A DNA stretch of 64,000 bases from Rhizobium sp. L43 (lineage in GTDB: Bacteria; Pseudomonadota; Alphaproteobacteria; Rhizobiales; Rhizobiaceae). Of this stretch, positions 33,841 to 42,869 are shown piece after piece. Location of the stretch: the NCBI RefSeq assembly GCF_002531725.1, contig NZ_NWSQ01000010.1, positions 172,912 through 236,911 of the forward strand. Reading direction: 5' to 3'. Each line of letters opens with the position of its first letter. The stretch's first letter is position 1. A program made the translations under genes and the position numbers. Under the pieces are notes generated by a model. That model was given only the letters and a program-made list of their open reading frames with translations. It made no database searches and was not told the DNA's origin.

Positions 33841-34365
33841 ATGACAAGCGCCCCATCCAACACCGTCTTCATCCTCGGCGGCGCCCGCTCCGGCAAATCC
33901 CGCTTTGCCGAATCCCTCGTCACCGCAACCGGCCTCGACCGCCACTACGTCGCCACCGGCCGTGCCTGGGACGAGGAGATGCAGGCGCGCATCATCAAGC
34001 ACAAGGCCGATCGCGGCCCGTCCTGGACGACGCATGAGGAGCCGCTTGATCTGGTCGGCAAGCTTGCCGCCATCGACGGCGAAGGGCGTATCGTGCTGAT
34101 CGACTGCCTGACGCTCTGGGTCACCAATCTGATGATGGAGCAGCGTGACATGGCGGCGGAATTTGCCGCCCTTGCCGATGTCCTGCCTGACGCCAAAGCG
34201 CGGCTCGTTTTCGTTTCCAACGAGGTCGGCCTCGGCATCGTGCCCGACAATCGCATGGCGCGGGATTTTCGCGATCATGCCGGCCGGCTGCACCAATCGA
34301 TCGCGGCGAGGGCCGCTGAAGTCTATTTCATCGCGGCAGGCCTGCCGCTGAAAATGAAGGGTTAA
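33841..34365 (+). CDS. cobP: Adenosylcobinamide kinase/guanylyltransferase CobP
   Basis: A 174-residue bifunctional enzyme. It phosphorylates adenosylcobinamide and then transfers GMP to give adenosyl-GDP-cobinamide, in nucleotide-loop assembly. The P-loop [12 protein letters not shown] lies near the N-terminus. The motif [13 protein letters not shown] (GTP/histidine region) and the [12 protein letters not shown] block are conserved in the CobU/CobP family. ATG chosen at the first codon after the riboswitch leader. First gene of the B12-controlled cobPWNO run. Confidence 0.93.
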   Translation: MTSAPSNTVFILGGARSGKSRFAESLVTATGLDRHYVATGRAWDEEMQARIIKHKADRGPSWTTHEEPLDLVGKLAAIDGEGRIVLIDCLTLWVTNLMMEQRDMAAEFAALADVLPDAKARLVFVSNEVGLGIVPDNRMARDFRDHAGRLHQSIAARAAEVYFIAAGLPLKMKG

Positions 34366-34369
34366 GTCC

Positions 34370-35419
34370 ATGAACCAGCAGAAAATCCCCGCAACAGTCA
34401 TCACCGGCTTCCTCGGCGCCGGCAAGACGACTGTCATCCGCAACCTGCTCACCAATGCCGGCGGCAAGAAGATCGCCCTCATCATCAACGAGTTCGGCGA
34501 TCTCGGCGTCGACGGCGACGTGTTGAAGGGCTGCGGCGCGGAGAACTGCAGCGAGGACGACATCATCGAACTCACCAATGGCTGCATCTGCTGCACCGTC
34601 GCCGACGATTTCATTCCGACGATGACGAAGCTGCTCGAGCGCGAACAGCGGCCCGACCATATCGTCATCGAAACCTCGGGCCTCGCCTTGCCGCAGCCGC
34701 TGGTCGCGGCCTTCAACTGGCCCGATATCCGCACCCAGGTGACCGTCGACGGCGTCATTACGGTGGTCGACAGTGCGGCTGTGGCCGCCGGCCGTTTCGC
34801 CGACGACCATGATGCCGTCGATGCGCGCCGCGCCGAGGATGAATCGCTCGATCACGAAAGCCCGATCGAGGAGCTGTTCGAGGACCAGCTCACCTGCGCC
34901 GATCTCATCGTTCTCAACAAGACCGACCTGATCGACGTCGCCGGCCTTGGGCGCGTGCGCGAAGAAGTCGCCTCCCGCACCGTGCGCAAGCCTGTGATGG
35001 TCGAGGCGAAAAACGGCGAGGTGCCGGCCGGCATCCTGCTCGGCCTCGGCATCGGCACGGAGGATGATATCGCCAACCGCAAGTCGCATCACGAGCTGGA
35101 GCATGAGGACGGTGCGCCGCACGATCATGACGAATTCGACAGCTTCGTCGTCGAACTCGGACCCGTTGCCGATCCCGCCGGTTTCGTCGAGGCCCTGAAG
35201 ATGATCATATCGACCCATGACGTGCTGCGCCTCAAGGGCTTCGTCGATGTTTCGGGCAAGCCGATGCGCCTGCAGCTCCAGGCGGTCGGCAGCCGCGTCG
35301 ACCATTATTTCGACCGCGCATGGGGAGTGGGCGAGACACGCGCTACGCGCCTCGTGGTCATCGGCCTGCACGAAATGGATGAGGACGCTGTGAGGGCGGC
35401 GATCGAAGAACTGGCGTAA
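34370..35419 (+). CDS. cobW: CobW GTPase (metallochaperone)
   Basis: A 349-residue G3E-family GTPase. It has the Walker A GFLGAGKTT near residue 12, the metal-binding CxCC motif GCICCTV near residue 75, Walker B-like VIETSGLALP, and the guanine-specificity motif NKTDL near 183. A His/Asp-rich stretch (HHELEHEDGAPHDHDE) around 240 may bind metal. The C-terminal CobW domain follows. It probably supplies Co(II) to the CobN-S-T cobaltochelatase. It starts 4 nt after cobP and lies directly before cobN. Confidence 0.93.
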   Translation: MNQQKIPATVITGFLGAGKTTVIRNLLTNAGGKKIALIINEFGDLGVDGDVLKGCGAENCSEDDIIELTNGCICCTVADDFIPTMTKLLEREQRPDHIVIETSGLALPQPLVAAFNWPDIRTQVTVDGVITVVDSAAVAAGRFADDHDAVDARRAEDESLDHESPIEELFEDQLTCADLIVLNKTDLIDVAGLGRVREEVASRTVRKPVMVEAKNGEVPAGILLGLGIGTEDDIANRKSHHELEHEDGAPHDHDEFDSFVVELGPVADPAGFVEALKMIISTHDVLRLKGFVDVSGKPMRLQLQAVGSRVDHYFDRAWGVGETRATRLVVIGLHEMDEDAVRAAIEELA

Positions 35420-35423
35420 ACCA

Positions 35424-38400
35424 ATGCATCTGCTTCTGGCCCAGCAGGGAACGATCAGCGACGGCGAGGAGGCGATCGACCTCGGGCAGACGCCGGGCGA
35501 GATCCTGTTCCTGTCGGCTGCCGACAGCGAGCTTGCCGCGATCGCAGCCGCCCATCGCGAGTGCGGTGGGCCGCATTCGCTCAGGCTCGCCAGCCTGATG
35601 AGCCTCAAGCACCCGATGTCGGTCGATACCTATGTCGAGCGCACGGCGCGGCATGCCAAGCTGATCATCGTGCGGGCGCTCGGCGGCGCCAGCTATTTCC
35701 ATTATGCGCTGGAGGCGCTGTATGCGGCAGCGTCCCGCGCCGGTGCGTTGATCGCGGTGCTGCCGGGCGATGCGAAGCCGGATGCGGGGCTGGTTCCTTT
35801 TTCCAATGTTGATCTCGACGATCTCAATGCGCTCTGGGCCTATCTGATCGAGGGCGGTGATGCTAATGCGCGGGCCTTTCTCGGCTATGCCGGGGCGATG
35901 TTGGCAGGCACGGAGAAGCCGACACCGGCGGCACCTTTGATGAAAGCCGGTATCTGGTGGCCTGGGCGCGGGCTGATCGGGGTTGAGGAGTGGCGGCGGG
36001 TTGTTGCTGCGGAGATGTCTTCGCGTGTGGCACCCCCCTCTGTCCTGCCGGACATCTCCCCCACAAGGGGGGAGATCGGGGATGAGCGGTCTCGCTCCAT
36101 CTCTTCGGCCGAAGGTGCGGCATCCTCCAACGTTTCTTTTCTGGGAAACCCAAGCGGCTTGCCGATCTCCCCCCTTGTGGGGGAGATGTCCGGCAGGACA
36201 GAGGGGGGTGCCCTAAGCTCGACGGAGAACATGGGATTCGAACCTACATCTCCCATCGTCGCTATCAGCTTCTACCGCGCCCTCGTCCAGAGCGGCGAGA
36301 CCGGGCCGATCGAGGCACTGGTCGAGACGCTGGCCGCACTCGGTCTCCGGCCGCTGCCGGTCTTTGCCTATAGCCTCAAGGATCCGGTTTCCACGGCTAT
36401 TCTCGAAAGCGTGTTTTCGGCGCTGAAGCCCGATGTCGTCATCAACACCACCGGCTTCGCGGTCTCCACACCGGGTGCAGACCGGCAGCCGACGGTGCTG
36501 GAGGCGAATGGGGCGATCGTGCTGCAGGCGATCCTGTCGGCCTCGTCGAGGGAGGCGTGGCTTGCTTCCTCGCAAGGGCTGTCGGCGCGCGATCTCGGCA
36601 TGAACGTGGCGCTGCCTGAAGTCGACGGGCGGGTGCTGGCGCGGGCTGTCTCCTTCAAGACGGCCGCCCGTTACGATGCGGTTGTCGAGACGAATATCGT
36701 CGCCAGCGAACCGGATGCCGGCCGGGTGCGCTATACCGCAGAGCTTGCCGCCAACTGGGCGCGGCTGCGGAAGGCGTCGGCCGGCGACCGGCGCATCGCG
36801 GTTGTTATGGCGAATTATCCGAACCGCGACGGTCGGCTCGGCAACGGCGTCGGTTTGGATACGCCGGCCGGCACCATCGAGGTGCTGAAGGCTATGCGGG
36901 TGGCGGGGTATCCGGTCGCCGAGATTCCGGCCGACGGCGATGCGCTGATCCGCCACCTGATGCAAGGGCCGACCAATTCCGGTTCCGACGGAAAGATCAT
37001 CCGCGAGACGCTTTCCCTGAGTCTGTACAACAGCTTCCTGGAATCTCTTCCCAATAAGATTCAGGATGAGGTGCGAGCCCGCTGGGGCATTCCGCAAGAC
37101 GATCCATATTTTCGCGAGGGCGCTTTCGCTCTGCCGTTCGCCCGTTTCGGCGACGTGCTCGTTGGTATCCAGCCGGCGCGGGGCTACAATATCGATCCGA
37201 AGGAAAGTTATCATTCGCCGGATCTCGTGCCGCCGCACGGTTATCTCGCCTTCTACGCCTTTCTGCGGCGCGAGTTTGGCGCCCATGCCGTCATCCACAT
37301 GGGCAAACACGGCAATCTCGAATGGCTGCCGGGCAAGGCGCTGGCGCTATCGGAGACATGTTATCCCGAGGCGATCCTCGGGCCGCTGCCGCATCTCTAT
37401 CCCTTCATCGTCAACGATCCGGGCGAGGGTACGCAGGCCAAGCGCCGCAGTGCTGCCGTCATCATTGACCACCTGACGCCGCCCTTGACCCGGGCCGAGA
37501 GCTACGGGCCACTGAAGGATCTGGAGGCGCTGGTCGACGAATATTACGAGGCCTCCGGCGGCGATCCACGCCGCATCCGCCTGCTCAGTCGGCAGATCCT
37601 CGATCTGGTGACCGACATCGGCCTCGACCGCGATGCGGGCATCGCAAAGGGTGAAAGCGAGGGTGAGGCGCTGAAGAAGCTGGATGCCTATCTCTGCGAC
37701 CTCAAGGAAATGCAGATCCGCGACGGGTTGCATGTGTTTGGTGTGTCGCCTGAGGGGCGGCTGCTGACGGACTTGACCGTGGCGCTGGCGCGGGTGCCGC
37801 GCGGGCTCGGCGAGGGTGGCGATGCGAGTTTGCAGCGGGCGATTGCTGCTGATGCTGGATTGAGCGGCGTGCTGGAGATACCCCCCTCTGTCCTGCCGGA
37901 CATCTCCCCCACAAGGGGGGAGATCGAGGATGAGAGTTCTTGCTCTATCTCCTCGGACGAAGGCGCGGCATCCGCCAAGGGTTCTTTTGTGGGAAGCCCA
38001 AGCGGCTTGCCGATCTCCCTCCTTGTGGGGGAGATGTCCGGCAGGACAGAGGGGGGTGCCTCCACCTTCGACCCTCTCGATTGTGACATGGCCGCCGTTT
38101 GGGCCGGTCCACGACCTGAGATTCTCGCCGATATCCTCGACACCCCCTGGCGCACCCACGGCGACACCGTCGAGCGCATCGAACTGCTCGCCGCAAAGTT
38201 CGTTTCCGGCGAAATGGCGTGCCCGCCGCTCTGGTCCCATACCAGATCGATGCTCGCCGAGATCGAAGCCCGCCTCAAACCTTCCATCCTCGCTTGCGGC
38301 CCCGCGGAGATCGAAGGGCTGCTCAAAGGCCTCGATGGCCGTTTCGTCTCACCCGGTCCCTCCGGCGCGCCGACGCGCGGGCGGCCCGATGTGCTGCCGA

Positions 38401-39593
38401 CGGGCCGCAATTTCTATTCGGTCGACAGCCGCGCCGTGCCGACGCCGGCGGCCTACGAGCTCGGCAAGAAGTCCGCCGAGCTTTTGGTGCGCCGTTACGT
38501 GCAGGATCACGGCGAATGGCCCGTCTCCTTCGGCTTGACGGCCTGGGGCACCTCGAACATGCGCACCGGCGGCGATGATATCGCCCAGGCGCTGGCACTG
38601 ATCGGCGTCAAGCCGCTCTGGGACATGAGTTCGCGCCGCGTCACCGGCTATGAGATCATCGCGCCGGCGATGCTCGGGCGGCCGCGCGTCGACGTGACGC
38701 TCCGGATCTCCGGTTTCTTCCGCGACGCTTTCCCCGAGCAGATCGCCCTGTTCGACAAGGCGGTCCGCGCCGTCGGCGCGCTCGAAGAGGACGAGACGGA
38801 CAACCCGATCGCAGCGCGCATGCGCGGTGAGGCGGCAAGGCTTGCCGCCGCCGGTCTCGACGCCGCCTCAGCGAAACGCCGGGCGGGCTACCGGGTGTTC
38901 GGCTCGAAGCCCGGCGCCTATGGCGCCGGCCTGCAGGCGCTGATCGATGAAAAGGGCTGGGAGCGGCGCGCCGATCTCGCCGAGGCCTATCTCGTCTGGG
39001 GCAGTTATGCCTATGGCGCCGGCGAGCAGGGCAAGGCCGAACGCGGCCTGTTCGAGGAGCGGCTGCGCTCGGTGCAGGCGGTCATTCAGAACCAGGACAA
39101 TCGCGAGCACGATCTGCTCGACAGTGACGATTATTACCAGTTCGAGGGCGGGATGGCGGCGGCGGCCGAACAACTCGCCGGCGTGCGGCCGTCGATCTAT
39201 CACAATGACCATTCCAGACCGGAAAAGCCGGTGATCCGCTCGCTGGAGGAGGAGATCGGCCGTGTCGTGCGCGGGCGCGTCGTCAATCCAAAATGGATAT
39301 CGGGCGTCATGCGCCACGGTTACAAGGGCGCGGCCGAGATCGCCGCGACCGTCGATTATCTCTTCGCCTTTTCGGCGACGACGGGCGCGGTCGGCGAACA
39401 TCATTTCGAGGCCGTCTACCAGGCCTTCGTCGCCGATCCCACTGTGCGCAGCTTCATGATCGAGAAGAACCCGGCGGCATTCGACGAGATGAGGGAGCGG
39501 CTCAGCGAAGCGATCGACCGCAGCCTCTGGACGCCGCGCAGCAATTCGGCCCGGTTCGACCTGGCTGCCATGCAACGCAATGAGGTAAACTGA
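35424..39593 (+). CDS. cobN: Cobaltochelatase subunit CobN with two in-frame palindromic insertions
   Basis: A 1389-residue catalytic subunit of the aerobic, ATP-dependent cobaltochelatase (with CobS and CobT, which are not in this window). It inserts cobalt into hydrogenobyrinic acid a,c-diamide. Clear CobN/ChlH family segments include HMGKHGNLEWLPGKALALSE and FGLTAWGTSNMRTGGDD. Two segments, about residues 202-263 and 820-878, are encoded by near-identical inverted-repeat elements and read PPSVLPDISPTRGEI... LVGEMSGRTEGG. Without them it would be about 1270 residues, close to the length I recall for CobN of other alphaproteobacteria. The frame is maintained and no stop is introduced, so the protein may still be functional. 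Confidence 0.92.
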   Translation: MHLLLAQQGTISDGEEAIDLGQTPGEILFLSAADSELAAIAAAHRECGGPHSLRLASLMSLKHPMSVDTYVERTARHAKLIIVRALGGASYFHYALEALYAAASRAGALIAVLPGDAKPDAGLVPFSNVDLDDLNALWAYLIEGGDANARAFLGYAGAMLAGTEKPTPAAPLMKAGIWWPGRGLIGVEEWRRVVAAEMSSRVAPPSVLPDISPTRGEIGDERSRSISSAEGAASSNVSFLGNPSGLPISPLVGEMSGRTEGGALSSTENMGFEPTSPIVAISFYRALVQSGETGPIEALVETLAALGLRPLPVFAYSLKDPVSTAILESVFSALKPDVVINTTGFAVSTPGADRQPTVLEANGAIVLQAILSASSREAWLASSQGLSARDLGMNVALPEVDGRVLARAVSFKTAARYDAVVETNIVASEPDAGRVRYTAELAANWARLRKASAGDRRIAVVMANYPNRDGRLGNGVGLDTPAGTIEVLKAMRVAGYPVAEIPADGDALIRHLMQGPTNSGSDGKIIRETLSLSLYNSFLESLPNKIQDEVRARWGIPQDDPYFREGAFALPFARFGDVLVGIQPARGYNIDPKESYHSPDLVPPHGYLAFYAFLRREFGAHAVIHMGKHGNLEWLPGKALALSETCYPEAILGPLPHLYPFIVNDPGEGTQAKRRSAAVIIDHLTPPLTRAESYGPLKDLEALVDEYYEASGGDPRRIRLLSRQILDLVTDIGLDRDAGIAKGESEGEALKKLDAYLCDLKEMQIRDGLHVFGVSPEGRLLTDLTVALARVPRGLGEGGDASLQRAIAADAGLSGVLEIPPSVLPDISPTRGEIEDESSCSISSDEGAASAKGSFVGSPSGLPISLLVGEMSGRTEGGASTFDPLDCDMAAVWAGPRPEILADILDTPWRTHGDTVERIELLAAKFVSGEMACPPLWSHTRSMLAEIEARLKPSILACGPAEIEGLLKGLDGRFVSPGPSGAPTRGRPDVLPTGRNFYSVDSRAVPTPAAYELGKKSAELLVRRYVQDHGEWPVSFGLTAWGTSNMRTGGDDIAQALALIGVKPLWDMSSRRVTGYEIIAPAMLGRPRVDVTLRISGFFRDAFPEQIALFDKAVRAVGALEEDETDNPIAARMRGEAARLAAAGLDAASAKRRAGYRVFGSKPGAYGAGLQALIDEKGWERRADLAEAYLVWGSYAYGAGEQGKAERGLFEERLRSVQAVIQNQDNREHDLLDSDDYYQFEGGMAAAAEQLAGVRPSIYHNDHSRPEKPVIRSLEEEIGRVVRGRVVNPKWISGVMRHGYKGAAEIAATVDYLFAFSATTGAVGEHHFEAVYQAFVADPTVRSFMIEKNPAAFDEMRERLSEAIDRSLWTPRSNSARFDLAAMQRNEVN
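36029..36212. repeat. RIME-like palindromic element inserted in cobN, copy 1
   Basis: 51-bp arms, 36029-36079 and 36162-36212, are perfect inverted repeats. Each arm holds its own small hairpin (ATCTCCCCC-ACAAG-GGGGGAGAT). The 82-bp middle differs from copy 2 at scattered positions. In the cobN frame it codes for about 61 residues with no stop. Several other frames on both strands are also open. Confidence 0.9.
37881..38056. repeat. RIME-like palindromic element inserted in cobN, copy 2
   Basis: 46-bp arms, 37881-37926 and 38011-38056, pair with one mismatch. The 176-bp unit from CCCCCC to GGGGGG has exactly the same length as in copy 1, the same orientation and the same reading frame relative to cobN. 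The middle is similar to copy 1 but diverged (for example AGCGGTCTCGC versus AGAGTTCTTGC), so the two copies are related but not a fresh duplication. Confidence 0.9.
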
Positions 39594-40231
39594 TGAGCGG
39601 CGAGACCCCGGACAACGACGCGGGCGGCAAGGACGATGCGCGCCACGCCGAGAAAATGGCGAAGAAGAAGGCCGCGCGCGACAAGATCATGGCGACCAAG
39701 ACCGACGGCAAGGGGCTGATCATCGTCCATACCGGCAAGGGCAAGGGCAAGTCCTCGTCTGCCTTTGGGATGATCTTCCGCCACATCGCCCATGGCAAGC
39801 CGTCAGCCGTTGTGCAGTTCATCAAGGGCGCGATGTGGACCGGCGAGCGCGACCTGATCGAGAAGCATTTCTCCGATCTCTGCCAGTTCCATACGATGGG
39901 CGAGGGTTTCACCTGGGAAACGCAGGACCGCGCCCGCGATGTTGCCGCAGCCTCGGCCGCCTGGGAAAAGGCCAAGGAGCTGATCCGCGACGAGCGCAAT
40001 TCCATGGTGCTGCTCGATGAGATCAACATCGCGTTGCGCTACGACTATCTCGATATCAACGAGGTGGTGGAATTTTTAAAGACCGAAAAGCCCGCCATGA
40101 CGCATGTCGTGCTGACCGGCCGCAACGCCAAAGAGGAGTTGATCGAGATCGCCGATCTGGTAACCGAGATGGAACTGATCAAACATCCCTTCCGCTCCGG
40201 CATCAAGGGCCAGCCGGGCGTCGAGTTCTGA
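39593..40231 (+). CDS. cobO: Cob(I)yrinic acid a,c-diamide adenosyltransferase CobO
   Basis: A 212-residue enzyme that transfers the adenosyl group of ATP to the cobalt of cob(I)yrinic acid a,c-diamide. The P-loop HTGKGKGKSSSAFG is near residue 44. The family blocks AHGKPSAVVQFIKGAMW and VLLDEINIALRYDY are present. The N-terminal 35 residues are Lys-rich and flexible. Its ATG overlaps the cobN stop (TGATG), so translation is coupled. Last gene of the riboswitch-controlled run. Confidence 0.93.
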   Translation: MSGETPDNDAGGKDDARHAEKMAKKKAARDKIMATKTDGKGLIIVHTGKGKGKSSSAFGMIFRHIAHGKPSAVVQFIKGAMWTGERDLIEKHFSDLCQFHTMGEGFTWETQDRARDVAAASAAWEKAKELIRDERNSMVLLDEINIALRYDYLDINEVVEFLKTEKPAMTHVVLTGRNAKEELIEIADLVTEMELIKHPFRSGIKGQPGVEF

Positions 40232-40236
40232 GGCGA

Positions 40237-41031
40237 TCAGTTGAGCGCGAGGCTGCGCAGGATGGCGGCCGTTTCCTCATCCGCCGGGAAGAAGGATTCG
40301 ACCGCGATTTCCGACAAGGTGATGTCGACGGGCGTGCCGAAGACAGTCGTTGTCGAAATCAGGGAAAGCAAGCCGGCCTTGGTCGAAAGCTGAAGGGGAA
40401 CGGCGATGCCGGCATAGTCGGTATGGACCTCGCCAGCAGTTTTAGGCGCTGGATAGGACAGTAACTCCTTCAAAAGCTTGTCCAACATTGGATCGCCCGA
40501 AGCCGAGAATTGTTGGCGCAGCCTGCCGATAAGGTGGGCGCGCCACTCGGAAAGGTTTTTGATATGGGGCGCCAATCCTTGTGGGTGCAGGCTGAGGCGC
40601 AGTACGTTGACGGGTGGCGTGAGCAGGGACTGGTCGGCGACGGCTGAGAGCAGCGGAGCGATGGCCGCATTGGCCGCAATGAGTATCCAATGGCGGTCGA
40701 CGGCGATTGCTGGGAAGGGCTCGTGCCCCTTCAGCACCATGTCGATGGCGCGACGGGCCAGTTCCAGTGCGGGATCGTCGAGCGCGCGTTCGGCAAAAAC
40801 AGGAGCGAAACCCGCCGCGAGCAGCAGCGGGTTCCGGTCGCGCAAGGGCACGCCGAGCCGTTCGGCAAGATGCAGCAGCATGTCGCGGCTCGGGGTCGAG
40901 CGCCCGCTCTCGATGAAGCTCAGATGCCGTTGCGAGATATCGGCTTCCAGCGCAAGGTCGAGCTGGCTCATGCGGCGGCGCTGCCGCCATTCGCGCAGAT
41001 GATCTCCAACGGAGCGGGCGGTCGGCGTCAT
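40237..41031 (-). CDS. XRE-family regulator with MmyB-like ligand domain
   Basis: A 264-residue regulator. The N-terminal helix-turn-helix (residues 9-65: LREWRQRRRMSQLDLALEADISQRHLSFIESGRS) is of the Cro/CI type. The C-terminal region fits the MmyB-like ligand-binding domain (PAS-like) found in actinobacterial and rhizobial regulators. It overlaps the NTF2-like gene by 1 bp (TGATG) and is the second gene of that minus-strand pair. It sits within the cob region but need not control it. Confidence 0.8.
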   Translation of the reverse strand: MTPTARSVGDHLREWRQRRRMSQLDLALEADISQRHLSFIESGRSTPSRDMLLHLAERLGVPLRDRNPLLLAAGFAPVFAERALDDPALELARRAIDMVLKGHEPFPAIAVDRHWILIAANAAIAPLLSAVADQSLLTPPVNVLRLSLHPQGLAPHIKNLSEWRAHLIGRLRQQFSASGDPMLDKLLKELLSYPAPKTAGEVHTDYAGIAVPLQLSTKAGLLSLISTTTVFGTPVDITLSEIAVESFFPADEETAAILRSLALN

Positions 41032-41396
41032 CAGGCGGCTTCCGGCAATTGGTCGATGAAGCCGCGGACGGATTTCAGTTTGCCGCCTTCGAGTTCGGCG
41101 AAATCCGTGCCCTTGATCAGCGCTTCGCCATTTTCAGGGCCGAGCCCCCAGGAAAAGCGTAGATTGTCGCCATAGCCGTCGGCCGCGCCGACCAGCTCGA
41201 AGCGGAAACCGGGGAATCGGCTCTGCACGGCTTCGACCAGCGAATTGATCTGCTCATGGCCTTCGCCGCGCATCAGCGGATCGATGTAGGTTGCGGCTTC
41301 GCTCCAGCACTCGGCGATGAGCGCGCGCCGGCGGACGGCATCCGTCTCGTTCCAGATGGCGAGGTAGCGTTCGGCGTTGGTCTTTGCGTCGTTCAT
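41031..41396 (-). CDS. SnoaL/NTF2-like small protein
   Basis: A 121-residue protein with the NTF2-like alpha+beta cone pattern: the N-terminal helix (NAERYLAIWNETDAVRRRALIAECW), an aromatic strand (YIDPLMRGEGHEQINSLVEA), and later strands (GFRFELVGAADGYGDNLRFSWGLG) ending in GFIDQLP. This family includes isomerases and cyclases but many members are of unknown activity. Co-transcribed with the XRE regulator downstream (1-bp overlap), so the pair may form a sensor/target unit. Confidence 0.75.
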   Translation of the reverse strand: MNDAKTNAERYLAIWNETDAVRRRALIAECWSEAATYIDPLMRGEGHEQINSLVEAVQSRFPGFRFELVGAADGYGDNLRFSWGLGPENGEALIKGTDFAELEGGKLKSVRGFIDQLPEAA

Positions 41397-41498
41397 CAGG
41401 TCGTCTCCTTTGATCGCCCGTCCATTCAGGCAGGACGATCATGCGGGAAGGTGGCGCACCCTATCAATTACGTCAGAGGTAATGGAAGGTGGTCTGGC

Positions 41499-42323
41499 TC
41501 AGATGCCGAGCCAGACCCGCAGCGGATTTGCCGGATCGGAGAGCAGCTTGACCGCAAGAGCGACGCAGACGATTACGAGCAGCGGCTTGATGAGCTTTGC
41601 GCCGATGCGCATGGCGAGCCGCGAACCCAGCTGTGCGCCGAGGAATTGGCAGACACCCATTAACAGGCCGATCTTCCAGAGAATCGCCCCGAAGCTTGCA
41701 AAGACGATCAGCGCCCCGAAGTTCGAGCCGAAATTGAGAAGTTTGGTGTGGGCGGTGGCCTTCAGCACGCCGAAGCCGGCGAGTGTGACGAAGGCGAGCA
41801 TGAAGAAGGAGCCGGTGCCGGGGCCGAAAACGCCGTCATAGAAGCCGATGATCGGCACCAGCGTCAGGCCGAAGGCAAAGGGCGTAATCAGACGGTGGGT
41901 GTCGAGGTCGTTGAGATTAGGCTTGACGGCAAAGAAGATGGCGATCGCCAACAGCAGCACCGGCATGATCGCCTGCAGCACCTGTCCGGGCACGATCGTG
42001 GCGAGCGCGGCGCCGAGCGCCCCGCCCATGACGGCCATCAGTGCCATCGGCAACTGTTCATTGAGCTGCACGTGGCCCTTGCGGGCATAGGCGATCGTTG
42101 CCGAGGCGGCGCCGAAGATCGACTGCACCTTGTTGGTACCGAGCGTCTGCAGCGGCGGAATGCCGGCGATCAACATGGCGGGAACGGTGATCAGGCCGCC
42201 GCCGCCGGCAATGGCATCGACGAAACCGGCAAAGAAGGCGGCCACACAGAGCAGCAGCAGAAGATGGAGGGCTATGTCAGGCAAGGCGGTATTCCAAGAG
42301 GCTTTCTGGCGGCGTTGTTGCAT
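41499..42323 (-). CDS. TauE/SafE-family membrane transporter
   Basis: About 274 residues with eight or so membrane helices. The N-terminal signature FAGFVDAIAGGGGLITVPAML is typical of TauE/SafE (DUF81) sulfite or organosulfur exporters, and the second-half repeat GFYDGVFGPGTGSFFMLAF is also present. A TTG start at 42284 would give 261 residues, which fits the family better. Either is possible. It is divergent from cobE and separates it from cobO. Substrate unknown. Confidence 0.8.
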   Translation of the reverse strand: MQQRRQKASWNTALPDIALHLLLLLCVAAFFAGFVDAIAGGGGLITVPAMLIAGIPPLQTLGTNKVQSIFGAASATIAYARKGHVQLNEQLPMALMAVMGGALGAALATIVPGQVLQAIMPVLLLAIAIFFAVKPNLNDLDTHRLITPFAFGLTLVPIIGFYDGVFGPGTGSFFMLAFVTLAGFGVLKATAHTKLLNFGSNFGALIVFASFGAILWKIGLLMGVCQFLGAQLGSRLAMRIGAKLIKPLLVIVCVALAVKLLSDPANPLRVWLGI

Positions 42324-42381
42324 TTGCCGACCCAAGCTGCAATGGCTGCGATGACACAGCAGGGCGTATTCAACGGCTTCC

Positions 42382-42801
42382 ATGAGCGACATTCCCTTCG
42401 ATAGGACCAGACGCCATGTGCTCGGGCTCGGATGCGAGCGCGGGACGCCGGCTGCCGAGGTGCTGGCGCTTGCCGTCGAGGCGTTGAGGGCGGCCGGCAT
42501 CGGCGCGGCAGAGCTTGTGGCCATTGCCTCCATCGACAGCCGCAGGCAGGAGGCGGCGATCCTTGCCGTTGCCAGCCATTTTGCCGTGCCTGTCGTCTTC
42601 TTCGACGCGCCGAGGCTGGAAGAGGAAACGCCGCGGCTCAAAAATCCCTCCGAGATCGTCTTTGCCCGCGTTGGCTGCCACGGCGTGGCGGAATCGGCGG
42701 CACTTGCGGCGCTTGGCGTGGATGCGGAGCTGCTGCTCGGCAAGATCAAGTCCGCCCATGCGACAGCGGCGATTGCCGGCATCGGGTTGCAGAAAGCCTG
42801 A
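42382..42801 (+). CDS. cobE: Cobalamin biosynthesis protein CobE
   Basis: A 139-residue protein matching CobE, the homologue of the C-terminal part of CbiG. It has the Gly-rich motif GLGCERGTPAAEV near residue 15, and the segments IASIDSRRQEAAI and PVVFFDAPRL. In the aerobic pathway CobE is needed for B12 synthesis. Its exact role is not settled. It lies 58 bp from the divergent TauE gene and is separated from cobA by a nucleoside hydrolase gene. Confidence 0.85.
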   Translation: MSDIPFDRTRRHVLGLGCERGTPAAEVLALAVEALRAAGIGAAELVAIASIDSRRQEAAILAVASHFAVPVVFFDAPRLEEETPRLKNPSEIVFARVGCHGVAESAALAALGVDAELLLGKIKSAHATAAIAGIGLQKA

Positions 42802-42869
42802 CGGGCGTTATGGTGGCGGCATGTTGCGGCGCCGTCCGGCAGCCAGCGATTCATATCTAGAGGTATTCA

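Noticed and set aside
33149..33844. Open frames running through the cobalamin riboswitch and palindromic element
   Set aside because: The region is a structured RNA leader. The translations contain no family and are explained by high GC content.
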